From Colletes latitarsis (Eukaryota > Arthropoda > Insecta > Hymenoptera > Colletidae), in the NCBI RefSeq assembly GCF_051014445.1, contig NW_027488377.1, positions 2,728,001 to 2,792,000 of the forward strand: a DNA stretch of 64,000 nt, in the 5' to 3' direction. Every line of letters starts with the position of its first letter. Position 1 is the first letter of the stretch. Positions 1 through 13,689 of the stretch are shown here, piece after piece. The position numbers and the translations under genes were made by a program. Below the pieces are notes generated by a model, which saw nothing but the letters and a program-made list of their open reading frames with translations, made no database searches and had not been told where the DNA came from.

Positions 1-1047
1 GGCAAATCCCAGACCTATCCCAGACCTAACATGCGTTATCCTCTAAAATATTTATCAAGACCAGGTTTAATTGAATGTTTCAGTGTGGTACCACATTACT
101 ACGTGATCCAAACCAGAAAAACGCAGGATCTGTTCAACAAGCATTTGAAAGATGCGAAAATATGACCCTGATGAGGGTAAATCCCAGACCTATCCCAGAC
201 CTAACTTGCGTTATCCTACAAAATATTGATCGAGACCAGGATTAATCGACTGTTTCAGTGTGGTACCACTTTTCTACGTGATCCAAACCAGAAAAAGCCA
301 GGGATCTGTTCAACAAGTATGTGAAATATGCGAAAGTATGTGTCTGATGAGGGCAAATCCCAGGCGTAACCTTGACCTAACATGCATTATCCTCTAAAAT
401 ATTGATCGAAACCAGGTTTCATGGACTGTTTCAGTGTAATACCACATTACCACATGATTCAAACATGAAAAAGCCAGGGATCTGATCAACAAGTATGTGA
501 AATACGCAAAACTATGAGTCTGATGAGGGCAAACCCCAGGCCTAACCTAGACCTAACATGCGTTATCCTTTAAAATATTGATCGAAACCAGGTTTCATGG
601 ACTGTTTCAGTGTGATACCACATTACCACGTGATCCAAACCAGAAAAAGCAACGGATCTGGCTAACAAGTATGAGAAATATGCGACAGTATGAGCCTGAT
701 GAGGGCAAATCCCTCACCTAACCGTGTCCTAAACGGCGTTATCCTATAAAATATTGTTCGAGACCAGGATTAATCGACTGTTTCGGTGTGGTACCACTTT
801 ACGACGTGATCCAAACCAGAAAAAGCCAGGGATCTGTACAACAAGTATGTGAAAAATGCGAACGTATGAGCCTGACGAGGGCAAATCCCAGACCTATCCC
901 AGACATAACATTCGTTATCCTCTAAAATATTGGTCGAAACCAGGTTTCATGGACTGATTCAGTGTGATACCACAGTACCACGTGATCCAAACCAGAAAAA
1001 GCAATGGATCTGGCTAACAAGTATGACAAATATGCGACAGTATGAGC
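1..1047 (+). repeat. Block D1, copy 1 (6 monomers; partner 7,216-8,262)
   Basis: The sequence matches 7,216-8,262 at a constant offset of 7,215 bp, which is 41 monomers minus one base. Shared rare variants support common descent: AAGCATTTGAAAGATGCG (near 142 and 7,357), GAGGGTAAATCC, and ACATTCGTTATCC (near 906 and 8,121). The match ends where copy 1 reads CCTGCGGAGGG and copy 2 reads CCTGATGAGGG. The left edge of copy 1 is cut by the window start. Confidence 0.88.
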
Positions 1048-3734
1048 CTGCGGAGGGCAAATCGCACACCTAACCGTGTCCTAACCGGCGTTATCCTATA
1101 AAATGTTGATCGAGACCTGGATTAATCGACTGTTTCAGTGTGGTTCCACATTACTACGTGATCCAAACCAGAAAAAGCCCAAAATCTGGCCATCAAGAAT
1201 GAGAAATATGAGAAAGTACGTGTCTGATGAGGGAAAATCCCAGGCCTTACTTAGACCTAACATGCGTTATCCTCAAAAATATTGATCGAAACCAGATTTA
1301 ATCGACTGTTTAAGTGTGGTACCACATTACTACCTGATCCAAACCAGAAAAATACCCAGGATCTGGTCAACAAGTATGTGAAGAACGCGAAAATATGACC
1401 CTGATGAGGCAAATCCCAGGCCTAACCTAGACATAACATGCGTTATCCTCTAAAATATTGGTCGCGACCACGTTTAGTCGACTGTTTCAGTGTGGTACCA
1501 CATTACTACGCGATCCATACCAGAAATAACCCAGGATCTGTTCAACAAGTATGTGAAGAATGCGAAAGCATGGGTCTGATGGGGGAAAATCCCAGGCCTA
1601 ACCTGGACCTAGCATGAGTTATCCTCTAAAATATTGATCGAAACCAGGTTTAATGGACTGTTTCAGTGTGGTACCACATTACTACGAGATCCGGACCTGT
1701 GAAAGCACAGGATCTGGCCAACAAGTATGTGAGAAATGCCAAGGTATGGGCCTGATGAGGGCAGATCCCGCACCTATCCCAGACCTAACATGCGTTATCC
1801 TCTAAAATATTGACCGAGACTAGGTTTTATGGACTGTTTCAGTGTGGTACCACATTACCACGTGATTCAAACCAGAAAAAACGCAGGATCTGTACAGCAA
1901 GTATGTGAAGAACACGAAAGTATGGGTCCGATGGGGGCAAATCCCAGGCCTAAACTAGACCTAGCATGAGTTATGCTCTAAAATATTGAACGAAACCAGG
2001 TTTAATGGACTGTTTCAGTGTGGTACCACATTACTACGAGATCCAAACCAGAAATAACCCAGGATCTGTTCAACAAGTATGTGAAGAATGCGAAAGTATG
2101 GGTCTGATGGGGGCAAATCCCAGGCCTAACCTAGACCTAGCATGAGTTATCCTCTAAAATATTGATCGAAACCAGGTTTAATGTACTGTTTCAGTGTGGT
2201 ACCACATTACTACGAGATCCGGACCTGTGAAAGCACAGGATCTGGCCAACAAGTATGTGAGAAATGAGAAGGTATGGGCCTGATGGGGGCAGATCCCACA
2301 CCTATCCCAGAACTAACATGCGTTATCCTCTAAAATATTGACCGAGACTAGGTTTTATGGACTGTTTCAGTGTGGTACCACATTACCACGTGATTCAAAC
2401 CAGAAAAAAACCAGGATCTGGCCAACATGTATGAGAAATATGCGAATGTATGAGCCTCATGAGGGCAAATCCCAGACCTAACCCAGACCTAACATGCGAC
2501 ATCCTTTACAATATTGACACAGACTAGGTTTCATGGACTGTTTCAGTGCGGTACCACATTACCACGTGATTCAAACCAGAAAAAACCCAGGATCTGTACA
2601 ACAGGTATGTGAAAAATGCGAAAGTATGGCTCTGATGAGGGCAAATCCTAGCCCTAACCCAGACCTAACATGCGTTATCATCTAAAATATTGATCGAAAC
2701 CAGGTTTAATCGACTGTTTCAGAGTGGTACCACATTACCACGTGATCCAAACCAGACCTAACCCAGGATCTGTTCAACAAGTATGTGAAGAATGCTAAAG
2801 TATGAGTCTGATGGGGGCAAATCCCAGGCCTAACCTTGACCTAAAATGAGTTATCCTCTAAAATATTGGTCGTATCCAGGTTTAACTGACTGTTTCAGTG
2901 TGATACCACATTACCACGTGATCCAAACCAGAAAAAGCAATGGATCTGGCTAACAAGTATGAGAAATATGCGACAGTATGAGCCTGCGGAGGGCAAATCG
3001 CACACCTAACCGTGTCCTAACCGGCGTTATCCTATAAAATGTTGATCGAGACCTGGATTAATCGATTGTTTCAGTGTCGTACCACATTACTACGTGATCC
3101 AATCCAGAAAAAGCCCAGGATCTAGCCATCAAGTATGTGAAGAATGCGAAAGTATGGGTCAGATGAGGGCAAATCCTAACCCTAACCCAGACCTAACATG
3201 CGTTATCCTTTAAAATATTTTTCGAAACCAGGTTTAATGGACTGTATCAGTGTGGTACCACATTACTACATGATCCAAACCAGAAATAACCCAGGATCTG
3301 TTCAACAAGTATGTGAAGAATGCGAAAGTATGAGCCAGATGAGGGCAAATCCCAGACCTATCCCAGACCCAACTTGCGTTATCCTCTTAAATATTGGTCG
3401 AGACCAGGTTTAGTCGACTGTTTCAGAGTGGTACCACATAACTACGTGATCCAAACCAGAAAAAGCCCAGGATCTGGCCAACAAGTATGAGAAATATGCG
3501 AAAGTGTGAGCCTGATGCGGGCAAATCCTGGACCTATCCCAGACGTAACATGCGTTATCCTCTAAAATATTGACCGAGACTAGGTTTTATGTACTGTTTC
3601 AGTGTGGTACCACATTACCGCCTGATTCAAACCTGACAAAACCCAGGATCTGTACAACAAGTATGTGAAGAATGCGAAAGTATGGGTCCGATGGGGGCAA
3701 ATCCCAAGACTAAGCTAGACCTAGCATGAGCTAT

Positions 3735-5030
3735 CCTCTAAAATATTGATCGAGACCAGGTATAATTGACTGTTTCAGTGTGGTACCACATTACTACGAG
3801 ATCCAGACCTGTGAAAGCACAGGATCTGGCCAACAAATATGCGAGAAATGCGAAGGTATGACCCTGATGAGGGCAAATCCCACACCTAACCAAGTCCTAA
3901 CCGGCGTTATCATCTAAAATATTGATCGAGACCAGCTTTAATGGACTGTTTCAGTATGGTACCACATTACTACGTGACCGAAACCAGTGGGAGCCCAGTA
4001 TCTGGCAAACAAGAATGAGAAATATGCGAAAGTATGAGCCTAATGAGAGCAAATCCCAGACCTTATCCAGACCTAACATGCGCTATCCTCTAAAATATTG
4101 ATCGGATCCAGATTTAGTTGACTGTTTCTGTGTGGTACCACTTTACTACGTTATCCAAAGTAGGAAAAACCCTCGATCAGGTCAACATGTATGATAAAAC
4201 TGCGAAAGTATGACCCTGATTAGGGCAAATCCCAGGCCTAGCCTAGGCCTTACATGCGTTATCCCCTAAGATATTGGTTGAAAACAGGTTTAATGGACTG
4301 TTACAGTGTTGTACTACATTACTACGTGATCCAAACCAGAAAAAGCCCCGAATCTGGCCATCAAGTATGAGAAATATGCGAATGTACAAGCCTGTTGAGA
4401 GCAAATCCCAGACCTAACCTAGACCTAACATGAGTTATTCTCTAAAATATTGATCGAAACCATGTTTAATGGACTGTTTCAGTGTGGTACCACATTACTA
4501 CGAGATCCAAACCAGAAAAAACCCAGGATCTGTTCAACAAGTATGTGAAAAACGCGAAACTATGAGCCTGATGAGGGCAAATCCCAGACCTATCACAGAC
4601 CTAACATGCGTTATCCTCTAAAATATTGATCGGAACCAGGTTTAATCGACTGTTTCAGTGTGGTACCACATTACTACGTGGTCAAAACCAGAAAAAAACC
4701 CTGGATCTGTACAACAAGTATGAGAAGAATGCGAAGGTATGAGCCTGACGAGGTCAAATTCCAGGCCGTACCTATACCTAACATGACTTATCATCTATAA
4801 TATTTATCGAGACCAGGTTGAATTGACTGTTTCAAGGCGGTACAACGTTACTACGTGATCCAAACCAGTGAAAGAACAGAATATGTCCAACAAGTTTGAG
4901 AAATATGCGAAACTATGAGCCTGATGAGGGCAAATCCCAGACCTATCCCAGACCTAACATGCGTTATCCTCTAAAATATTTATCAAGACCAGGTTTAATT
5001 GAATGTTTCAGTGTGGTACCACATTACTAC
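3735..5030 (+). repeat. Block D2, copy 1 (partner 12,185-13,480)
   Basis: Matches downstream sequence at an offset of 8,450 bp (48 monomers plus 2). Shared features include GACCAGCTTTAATGG, the GTAGGAAAAACCCTCGAT monomer (CCTCGAT at 4,171 and 12,621), and ACAAGCCTGTTGAGAGC. Small differences such as ATCCAGATTTAG versus ATCCAGGTTTAG show divergence since duplication. Confidence 0.85.
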
Positions 5031-7215
5031 GTGATCCAAACCAGAAAAACGCAGGATCTGTTCAACAAGCATGTGAAGAATGCGAAGGTATGAGTCTGAT
5101 GAGGGCAGATCCCAGACCTATCCCAGACCTAACATGCGTTATCATCTAAAATATTGATCAAAACCAGGTTTCATGGACTGTTTCAGTGTGATACCGCATT
5201 ACCACATGATTCAAACATGAAAACGCCAGGGATCTGTTCAACAAGTATGTGAAAAATGCGAAAATATGACCCTGATGAGGGCAAATCCCAGACCTATCCC
5301 AGACCTAACTTGCGTTATCCTACAAAATATTGATGGAGACCAGGATTAATCGACTGTTTCAGTGTGGTACCACTTTTCTACGTGATCCAAACCAGAAAAA
5401 GCCAGGCATCTGTTCAGCAAGTATGTGAAATATGCGAAAGTATGTGTCTGGTGAGGGCAAATCCCAGGCGTAACCTTGACCTAACATGCATTATCCTCTA
5501 AAATATTGATCGAAACCAGGTTTCATGGACTGTTTCAGTGTGATACCACATTACCACATGATTCAAACATGAAAAAGCCAGGGATCTGATAAACAAGTAT
5601 GTGAAATACGCAAAACTATGAGTCTGATGAGGGCAAATCCCAGGCCTAACCTAGACCTAACATGCGTTATCCTCTAAAATATTGATCGAAACCAGGTTTC
5701 ATGGACTGTTTCAGTGTGATACCACATTACCACGTGATCCAAACCAGAAAAAGCAACGGATCTGGCTAACAAGTATGAGAAATATGCGACAGTATGAGCC
5801 TGATGAGGGCAAATCCCTCACCTAACCGTGTCCTAAACGGCGTTATCCTATAAAATATTGTTCGAGACCAAGATTAATCGACTGTTTCGGTGTGGTACCA
5901 CTTTACGACGTGATCCAAACCGGAAAAAGCCAGGGATCTGTACAACAAGTATGTGAAAAATGCGAACGTATGAGCCTGACGTAGGCAAATCCCAGACCTA
6001 TCCCAGACATAACATGCGTTATCCTCTAAAATATTGGTCGAAACCAGGTTTCATGGACTGATTCAGTGTGATACCACTGTACCACGTGATCCAAACCAGA
6101 AAAAGCAATGGATCTGGCTAACAAGTATGAGAAATATGCGACAGTATGAGCCTGATGAGGGCAAATCCGACACCTAACCGTGTCCTAACCGGCGTTATCC
6201 TATAAAATGTTGAACGAGACCAGGAGTAATCGACTGTTTCAGTGTGGTACCACTTTACTACGTGATCCAAACCAGAAAAAGCCAGGGATCTGTTCAACAA
6301 GTATGTGAAGTATGCGAAAGTATGAGTCTGATGAGGGCAAATCCCAGACCTAACCTATACCTAAGATGCGTTATCCTCTAAAATATTGATCGAAACCAGC
6401 TGTAACGAACTGTTTCAGTGTGGTACCACATTAGTACGTGATCCAAACCAGAAAAAACCCAGGATCTGTTCAGCAAGCATGGGAAGAATGCGAAGGTAAG
6501 AGTCCGATGAGGGCAGATCCCAGACCTATCCCAGACCTAACATGCGTTATCATTTAAAATATTGATCGAAACCAGGTTTAATCGACTGTTTTAGAGTGGT
6601 ACCACATTACTACGTGATCCAAACCAGTAAAAGCCAGGGATCTGTTCAACAAGTATGAGAAATATGCGAAAGTATGAGCCTGATGCAGGCAAATCCTGGA
6701 CCTAACCCAGGCCTAACATGCGTTATCCTCTAAAATATTGATCGAGACCAGGTATAATTGACTGCTTCAGTGTGGTACTTCATCAGTATGTGATCCAATC
6801 CAGAAAAAGCAAAGTATCTGGCCAACAGGTATGAGAAATATGCGAAAGTATGAGTCTGATGAGGGCAAATCCCAGGCCTAACCTAGACCTAACATGCGTT
6901 ATCATCTAAAATATTTATCGAGACCAGGTTGAATTGACTGTTTCAGGGCGGTACAACATTACTACGTGACCCAAACCAGTGAAAGCACAGAATCTGGCCA
7001 TCAAGTATGAGAAATATGCGAATGTACAAGCCAGATGAGAGCAAATCCCAAACCTAACCTAGACCTAACATGAGTTATTCTCTAAAATATTGATCGAAAC
7101 CATGTTTAATGGACTGTTTCAGTGTGGTACCACATTACTACGAGATCCAAACCAGAAAAAACCCAGGATCTGTTCAACAAGTATGTGAAAAACGCGAAAC
7201 TATGTGCCTGATGAG

Positions 7216-8262
7216 GGCAAATCCCAGACCTATCCCAGACCTAACATGCGTTATCCTCTAAAATATTTATCAAGACCAGGTTTAATTGAATGTTTCAGTG
7301 TGGTACCACATTACTACGTGATCCAAACCAGAAAAACGCAGGATCTGTTCAACAAGCATTTGAAAGATGCGAAAATATGACCCTGATGAGGGTAAATCCC
7401 AGACCTATCCCAGACCTAACTTGCGTTATCCTACAAAATATTGATCGAGACCAGGATTAATCGACTGTTTCAGTGTGGTACCACTTTTCTACGTGATCCA
7501 AACCAGAAAAAGCCAGGGATCTGTTCAACAAGTATGTGAAATATGCGAAAGTATGTGTCTGATGAGGGCAAATCCCAGGCGTAACCTTGACCTAACATGC
7601 ATTATCCTCTAAAATATTGATCGAAACCAGGTTTCATGGACTGTTTCAGTGTAATACCACATTACCACATGATTCAAACATGAAAAAGCCAGGGATCTGA
7701 TCAACAAGTATGTGAAATACGCAAAACTATGAGTCTGATGAGGGCAAACCCCAGGCCTAACCTAGACCTAACATGCGTTATCCTTTAAAATATTGATCGA
7801 AACCAGGTTTCATGGACTGTTTCAGTGTGATACCACATTACCACGTGATCCAAACCAGAAAAAGCAACGGATCTGGCTAACAAGTATGAGAAATATGCGA
7901 CAGTATGAGCCTGATGAGGGCAAATCCCTCACCTAACCGTGTCCTAAACGGCGTTATCCTATAAAATATTGTTCGAGACCAGGATTAATCGACTGTTTCG
8001 GTGTGGTACCACTTTACGACGTGATCCAAACCAGAAAAAGCCAGGGATCTGTACAACAAGTATGTGAAAAATGCGAACGTATGAGCCTGACGAGGGCAAA
8101 TCCCAGACCTATCCCAGACATAACATTCGTTATCCTCTAAAATATTGGTCGAAACCAGGTTTCATGGACTGATTCAGTGTGATACCACAGTACCACGTGA
8201 TCCAAACCAGAAAAAGCAATGGATCTGGCTAACAAGTATGACAAATATGCGACAGTATGAGC
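7216..8262 (+). repeat. Block D1, copy 2 (partner 1-1,047)
   Basis: This is the second copy of the block at the start of the window, displaced by 7,215 bp. Its right part also belongs to the longer block that recurs at 18,637. The same DNA therefore took part in more than one duplication. Confidence 0.88.
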
Positions 8263-10850
8263 CTGATGAGGGCAAATCCCTCAACTAACCGTGTCCCAAA
8301 CGGCGTTATCCTATAAAATATTGTTCGAGACCAGGTTTAATCGACTGTTTCAGAGTGGTACCACATTACTACGTGATCCAAAGCAGAAAAAGCCAGGGAT
8401 CTGTTCAACAAGTATGAGAAATATGCGAAAGTATGAGCCTGATGCAGGCAAATCCTGGACCTAACCCAGGCCTCACATGCGTTATCCTCTAAAATATTGA
8501 TCGAGACCAGGTATAATTGACTGCTTCAGTGTGGTACTTCATCAGTATGTGATCCAATCCAGAAAAAGCAAAGTATCTGGCCAACAGGTATGAGAAATAT
8601 GCGAAAGTATGAGTCTGATGAGGGCAAATCCCAGGCCTATCCTAGACCTAACATGCGTTATCATCTAAAATATTTATCGAGACCAGGTTGTATTGACTGT
8701 TTCAGGGCGGTACAACATTACTACGTGATCCAAACCAGTGAAAGCACAGAATCGGGCCAACAAGTTTGAGAAATATGCGAAACTATGAGCCTGATGAGGG
8801 CAAATCCCAGACCTATCCCAGACCTAACATGCGTTATCATCTAAAATATTGATCAAAACCAGGTTTAATGGACTGTTTCAGTGTGGTACCACATTACTAC
8901 GTGATCCAGACCAGAAAAAAAGCCAGAATCTTGCCAAGAAGTATAAGAAATATGCGAAAGTATAAGTCTGATGAGGGCAAATGCCAGGCTTAACCTAGAC
9001 CTAACATGCGTTATCATCTAAAATATTTATCGAGACCAGGTTTAATGGACTGTATCAGTGTGGTACCACATTACTACATGATCCAAACCAGAAATAACCC
9101 AGGATCTGTTCAACAAGTATGTGAAGAATGCGAAAGTATGAGCCAGATGAGGGCAAATTCCAGACCTATCCCAGACCCAACTTGCGTTATCCTCTTAAAT
9201 ATTGGTCGAGACCAGGTTTAGTCGACTGTTTCAGAGTGGTACCACATAACTACGTGATCCAAACCAGAAAAAGCCCAGGATCTGGCCAACAAGTATGAGA
9301 AATATGCGAAAGTATGAGCCTGATGCGGGCAAATCCTGGACCTATCCCAGACGTAACATGCGTTATCCTCTAAAATATTGACCGAGACTAGGTTTTATGT
9401 ACTGTTTCAGTGTGGTACCACATTACCGCCTGATTCAAACCTGAAAAAACCCAGGATCTGTACAACAAGTATGTGAAGAATGCGAAAGTATGAGTCTGAT
9501 GAGGGCAAATCCCAGGCCTAACCTAGACCTAACATGCGTTATCATCTAAAATATTTATCGAGACCAGGTTGAATTGGCAGTTTCAGGGCGGTACAACATT
9601 ACTACGTGATCCAAACCAGTGAAAGCACAGAACCTGGCCAACAAGTTTGAGATATATGCGAAAGTATAAGCCTGATGCGGGCAAATCCTGGACCTAACCC
9701 AGGCCTAACATGCGTTATCCTCTAAAATATTGATCGAGACCAGGTATAATTGACTCTTTCAGTGTGGTACCACATTACTACGTGATCCAGACCTGTGAAA
9801 GCACAGGATCTGGCCAACAAATATGCGAGAAATGCGAAGGTATGACCCTGATGAGGGCAAATCCCAGACCTTATCCAGACCTAACATGCGCTATCCTCAA
9901 AAGTATTGATCGAAACCAGGTTTAATGGACTGTTTCAGTGTGGTACCACGTTACTACGTGATCCAGACCAGTGAAAGCCCAGAATCTGGCAAACAAGTTT
10001 GAGAAATATGCGAAAGTATGACCCAGATGAGGGCAAATCCTAGACCTAACCGAGACCTAACATGCGTTATCCTCTAAAATATTGATCGGATCCAGGTTTA
10101 GTTGACTGTTTCTGTGTGGTACCACTTTACTACGTTATCCAAAGTAGGAAAAACCCTCGATCAGGTCTACATGTATGATAAAACTGCGAAAGTATGACCC
10201 TGATTAGGGCAAATCCCAGGGCTAGCCTAGGCCTAACATGCGTTATCCTTTAAGATATTGGTTGAAAACAGGTTTCATGGACTGTTACAGTGTTGTACTA
10301 CATTACTACGTGATCCAAACCAGAAAAAGCCCCGAATCTGGCCATCAAGTATGAGAAATATGCGAATGTACAAGCCTGATGAGAGCAAATCCCAGACCTA
10401 ACCTAGACCTAACATGAGTTATTCTCTAAAATATTGATCGAAACCATGTTTAATGGACTGTTTCTGTGTGGTACCACATTACTACGAGATCCAAACCAGA
10501 AAACACCCAGGATCTGTTCAACAAGTATGTGAAAAACGCGAAACTATGAGCCTGATGAGGGCAAATCCCAGACCTATCACAGACCTAACATGCATTATCC
10601 TCTAAAATATTGATCGAAACCAGGTTTAATGGACTGTTTCAGTGTGGTACCACATTAGTACGTGATCCAAACCAGAATAAGCCAGGGATCTGTTCAACAA
10701 GAATGTGAAAAACGCGAATGTATGACCCTGATGAGAGCAAATCCCAGACCTAACCAAGACCTAACATGCGTTATTCTCTAAAATATTGTTCGAAACCAGG
10801 ATTAATCGACTGTTTCAGTGTGGTACCACATTACTACGTGATCAAAACCA
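7370..10850 (+). repeat. Block D3, copy 1 (about 3.5 kb; partner 18,637-22,117)
   Basis: Matches 18,637-22,117 at a constant offset of 11,267 bp (64 monomers plus 3). Anchors checked by position are GCCAGGGATCTGATCAAC (7,688 and 18,955), ACTAACCGTGTCCCAAACGG (8,284 and 19,551) and CAGGTTTAATGG (10,621 and 21,888). There are scattered substitutions. This is the longest block pair I traced in region I. Confidence 0.87.
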
Positions 10851-11699
10851 GTGAAAGCACAGGATCTGTTCAACAAGCATGGGAAGAATGCGAATCTAAG
10901 AGTCTGATGAGGGCAGATCCCAGACTTATCCCAGACCTAACATGCGTTATCATTTAAAATATTGATCGATACCAGGTTTAATCGACTGTTTCAGAGTGGT
11001 ACCACATTACTACGTGATCGAAACCAGAAAAAGCCAGGGATCTGTTCAACAAGTATGAGAAATATGCGAAAGTATGAGCCTGATGCAGGCAAATCCTGGA
11101 CCTAACCCAGGCCTAACATGCGTTATCCTCTAAAATATTGATCGAGACCAGGTATAATTGACTGCTTCAGTGTGGTACTTCATCAGTATGTGATCCAATC
11201 CAGAAAAAACCCAGGATCTGTTCAACAAGCATGGGAAGAATGCGAAGGTAAGAGTCTGATGAGGGCAAATCCCAGGCCTAACCTAGACCTAATATGCGTT
11301 ATCATCTAAAATATTTATCGAGACCAGGTTGAATTGACTGTTTCAGGGCGGTACAACATTACTACGTGATCCAAACCAGTGAAAGCACAGAATCGGGCCA
11401 ACAAGTTTGAGAAATATGCGAAACTATGAGCCTGATGCGGGCAAATCCCAGACCTATCCCAGACCTATCATGCGTTATCCTCTAAAATATTTATCAAGAC
11501 TAGGTTTAATTGAATGTTTCAGTGTGGTACCACATTACTACGTGATCCAAATCAGGGAAAAACACAGGATCCGTTCAACAAGTATGTGAAGAATGCGAAA
11601 GTATGGGTCAGATGAGGGCAAATCCTAACCCTAACCCAGACCTAACATGCGTAATCCTTTAAAATTTTTATCAAAACCAGGTTTAATGGACTGTATCAG

Positions 11700-13430
11700 T
11701 GTGGTACCACATTACTACATGATCCAAACCAGAAATAACCCAGGATCTGTTCAACAAGTATGTGAAGAATGCGAAAGTATGAGTCTGATGAGGGCAAACC
11801 CCGGGCCTAACCTAGACCGAAAATGCGTTATCATCTAAAATATTGATCGAAACCAGGTTTAATGGACTGTTTCTGTGTTGTACCACATTACTATGTGATC
11901 CAGACTAGAAAAAAACCTCAGATCTGGCCAACAAGTATGAGAAATATGCGAAAGTATGAGTCTGATGAGGGCAAATCCCAGGCCTAACCTAGACCTAACA
12001 TGCGTTATCATCTAAAATATTTATCGAGACCAGGTTGAATTGGCAGTTTCAGGGCGGTACAACATTACTACGTGATCCAAACCAGTGAAAGTACAGAATC
12101 TGGCCAACGAGTTTGAGAAATATGCGAAAGTATGAGCCTGAGGCGGGCAAATCCTGGTCCTAACCCAGGCCTAACATGCGTTATCCTCTAAAATATTGAT
12201 CGAGACCAGGTATAATTGACTGTTTCAGTGTGGTACCACATTACTACGAGATCCAGACCTGTGAAAGCACAGGATCTGGCCAACAAATATGCGAGAAATG
12301 CGAAGGTATGACCCTGATGAGGGCAAATCCCACACCTAACCGAGTCCTAACCGGCGTTATCATCTAAAATATTGATCGAGACCAGCTTTAATGGACTGTT
12401 TCAGTATGGTACCACATTACTACGTGATCCAAACCAGTGGGAGCCCAGTATCTGGCCAACAAGAATGAGAAATATGCGAAAGTGTGAGCCTAATGAGAGC
12501 AAATCCCAGACCTTATCCAGACCTAACATGCGCTATCCTCTAAAATATTGATCGGATCCAGGTTTAGTTGACTGTTTCTGTGTGGTACCACTTTACTACG
12601 TTATCCAAAGTAGGAAAAACCCTCGATTAGGTCAACATGTATGATAAAACTGCGAAAGTATCACCCTGATTAGGGCAAATCCCAGGCCTAGCCTAGGCCT
12701 TACATGCGTTATCCTCTAAGATATTGGTTGAAAACAGGTTTAGTGGACTGTTACAGTGTTGTACTACATTACTACGTGATCCAAACCAGAAAAAGCCCCG
12801 AATCTGGCCATCAAGTATGAGAAATATGCGAATGTACAAGCCTGTTGAGAGCAAATCCCAGACCTAACCTAGACCTAACATGAGTTATTCTCTAAAATAT
12901 TGATCGAAACCATGTTTAATGGACTGTTTCAGTGTGGTACCACATTACTACGAGATCCAAACCAGAAAAAACCCAGGATCTGTTCAACAAGTATGTGAAA
13001 AACGCGAAACTATGAGCCTGATGAGGGCAAATCCCAGACCTATCACAGACCTAACATGCGTTATCCTCTAAAATATTGATCGGAACCTGGTTTAATCGAC
13101 TGTTTCAGTGTGGTACCACATTACTACGTGATCAAAACCAGAAAAAAACCCTGGATCTGTACAACAAGTATGAGAAGAATGCGAAGGTGTGAGCCTGACG
13201 AGGTCAAATTCCAGGCCTTACCTAGACCTAACATGACTTATCATCTATAATATTTATCGAGACCAGGTTGAATTGACTGCTTCAAGGCGGTACAACGTTA
13301 CTACGTGATCCAAACCAGTGAAAGAACAGAATATGTCCAACAAGTTTGAGAAATATGCGAAACTATGAGCCTGATGAGGGCAAATCCCAGACCTATCCCA
13401 GACCTAACATGCGTTATCCTCTAAAATATT
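11700..13430 (+). repeat. Block D4, copy 1 (partner 16,980-18,350)
   Basis: Matches 16,980-17,755 at 5,280 bp (30 monomers), for example CATCTAAAATATT at 12,361 and 17,641 and AACCCCGGGCCTAACC near 11,797 and 17,077. It then matches 17,757-18,350 at 4,928 bp (28 monomers). The change of offset means copy 2 lacks two monomers present here. Confidence 0.85.
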
Positions 13431-13480
13431 TATCAAGACCAGGTTTAATTGAATGGTTCAGTGTGGTACCACATTACTAC
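12185..13480 (+). repeat. Block D2, copy 2 (partner 3,735-5,030)
   Basis: Second copy at 8,450 bp. The match ends near 13,475, where this copy switches to the GAGATCCAGACCTGTG subtype while copy 1 continues with GTGATCCAAACCAG. It also shares CGGAACCTGG (13,081) with 18,009. Copy 1 has CGGAACCAGG instead, so 13 kb and 18 kb are more recent relatives. Confidence 0.85.
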
Positions 13481-13689
13481 GAGATCCAGACCTGTGAAAG
13501 CACAGGATCTGGCCAAAAATATGCGAGAAATGCGAAGGTGTGACCCTGATGAGGGCAAATCCCACACCTAACCGAGACCTAACCGGCGTTATCATCTAAA
13601 ATATTGATCGAGACCAGGTTTAATGGACTCTTTCAGTATGGTACCACATTACTACGTGTTCCAAACCAGTGGGAGCCCAGTATCTGGCC

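Noticed and set aside
3173..3189. Telomere-like CCTAACCCTAACCC (also near 11,626 and 27,996)
   Set aside because: Just over two hexamer units, produced by small changes in the AGACCTAACC part of the monomer. No extended telomeric tract is present.
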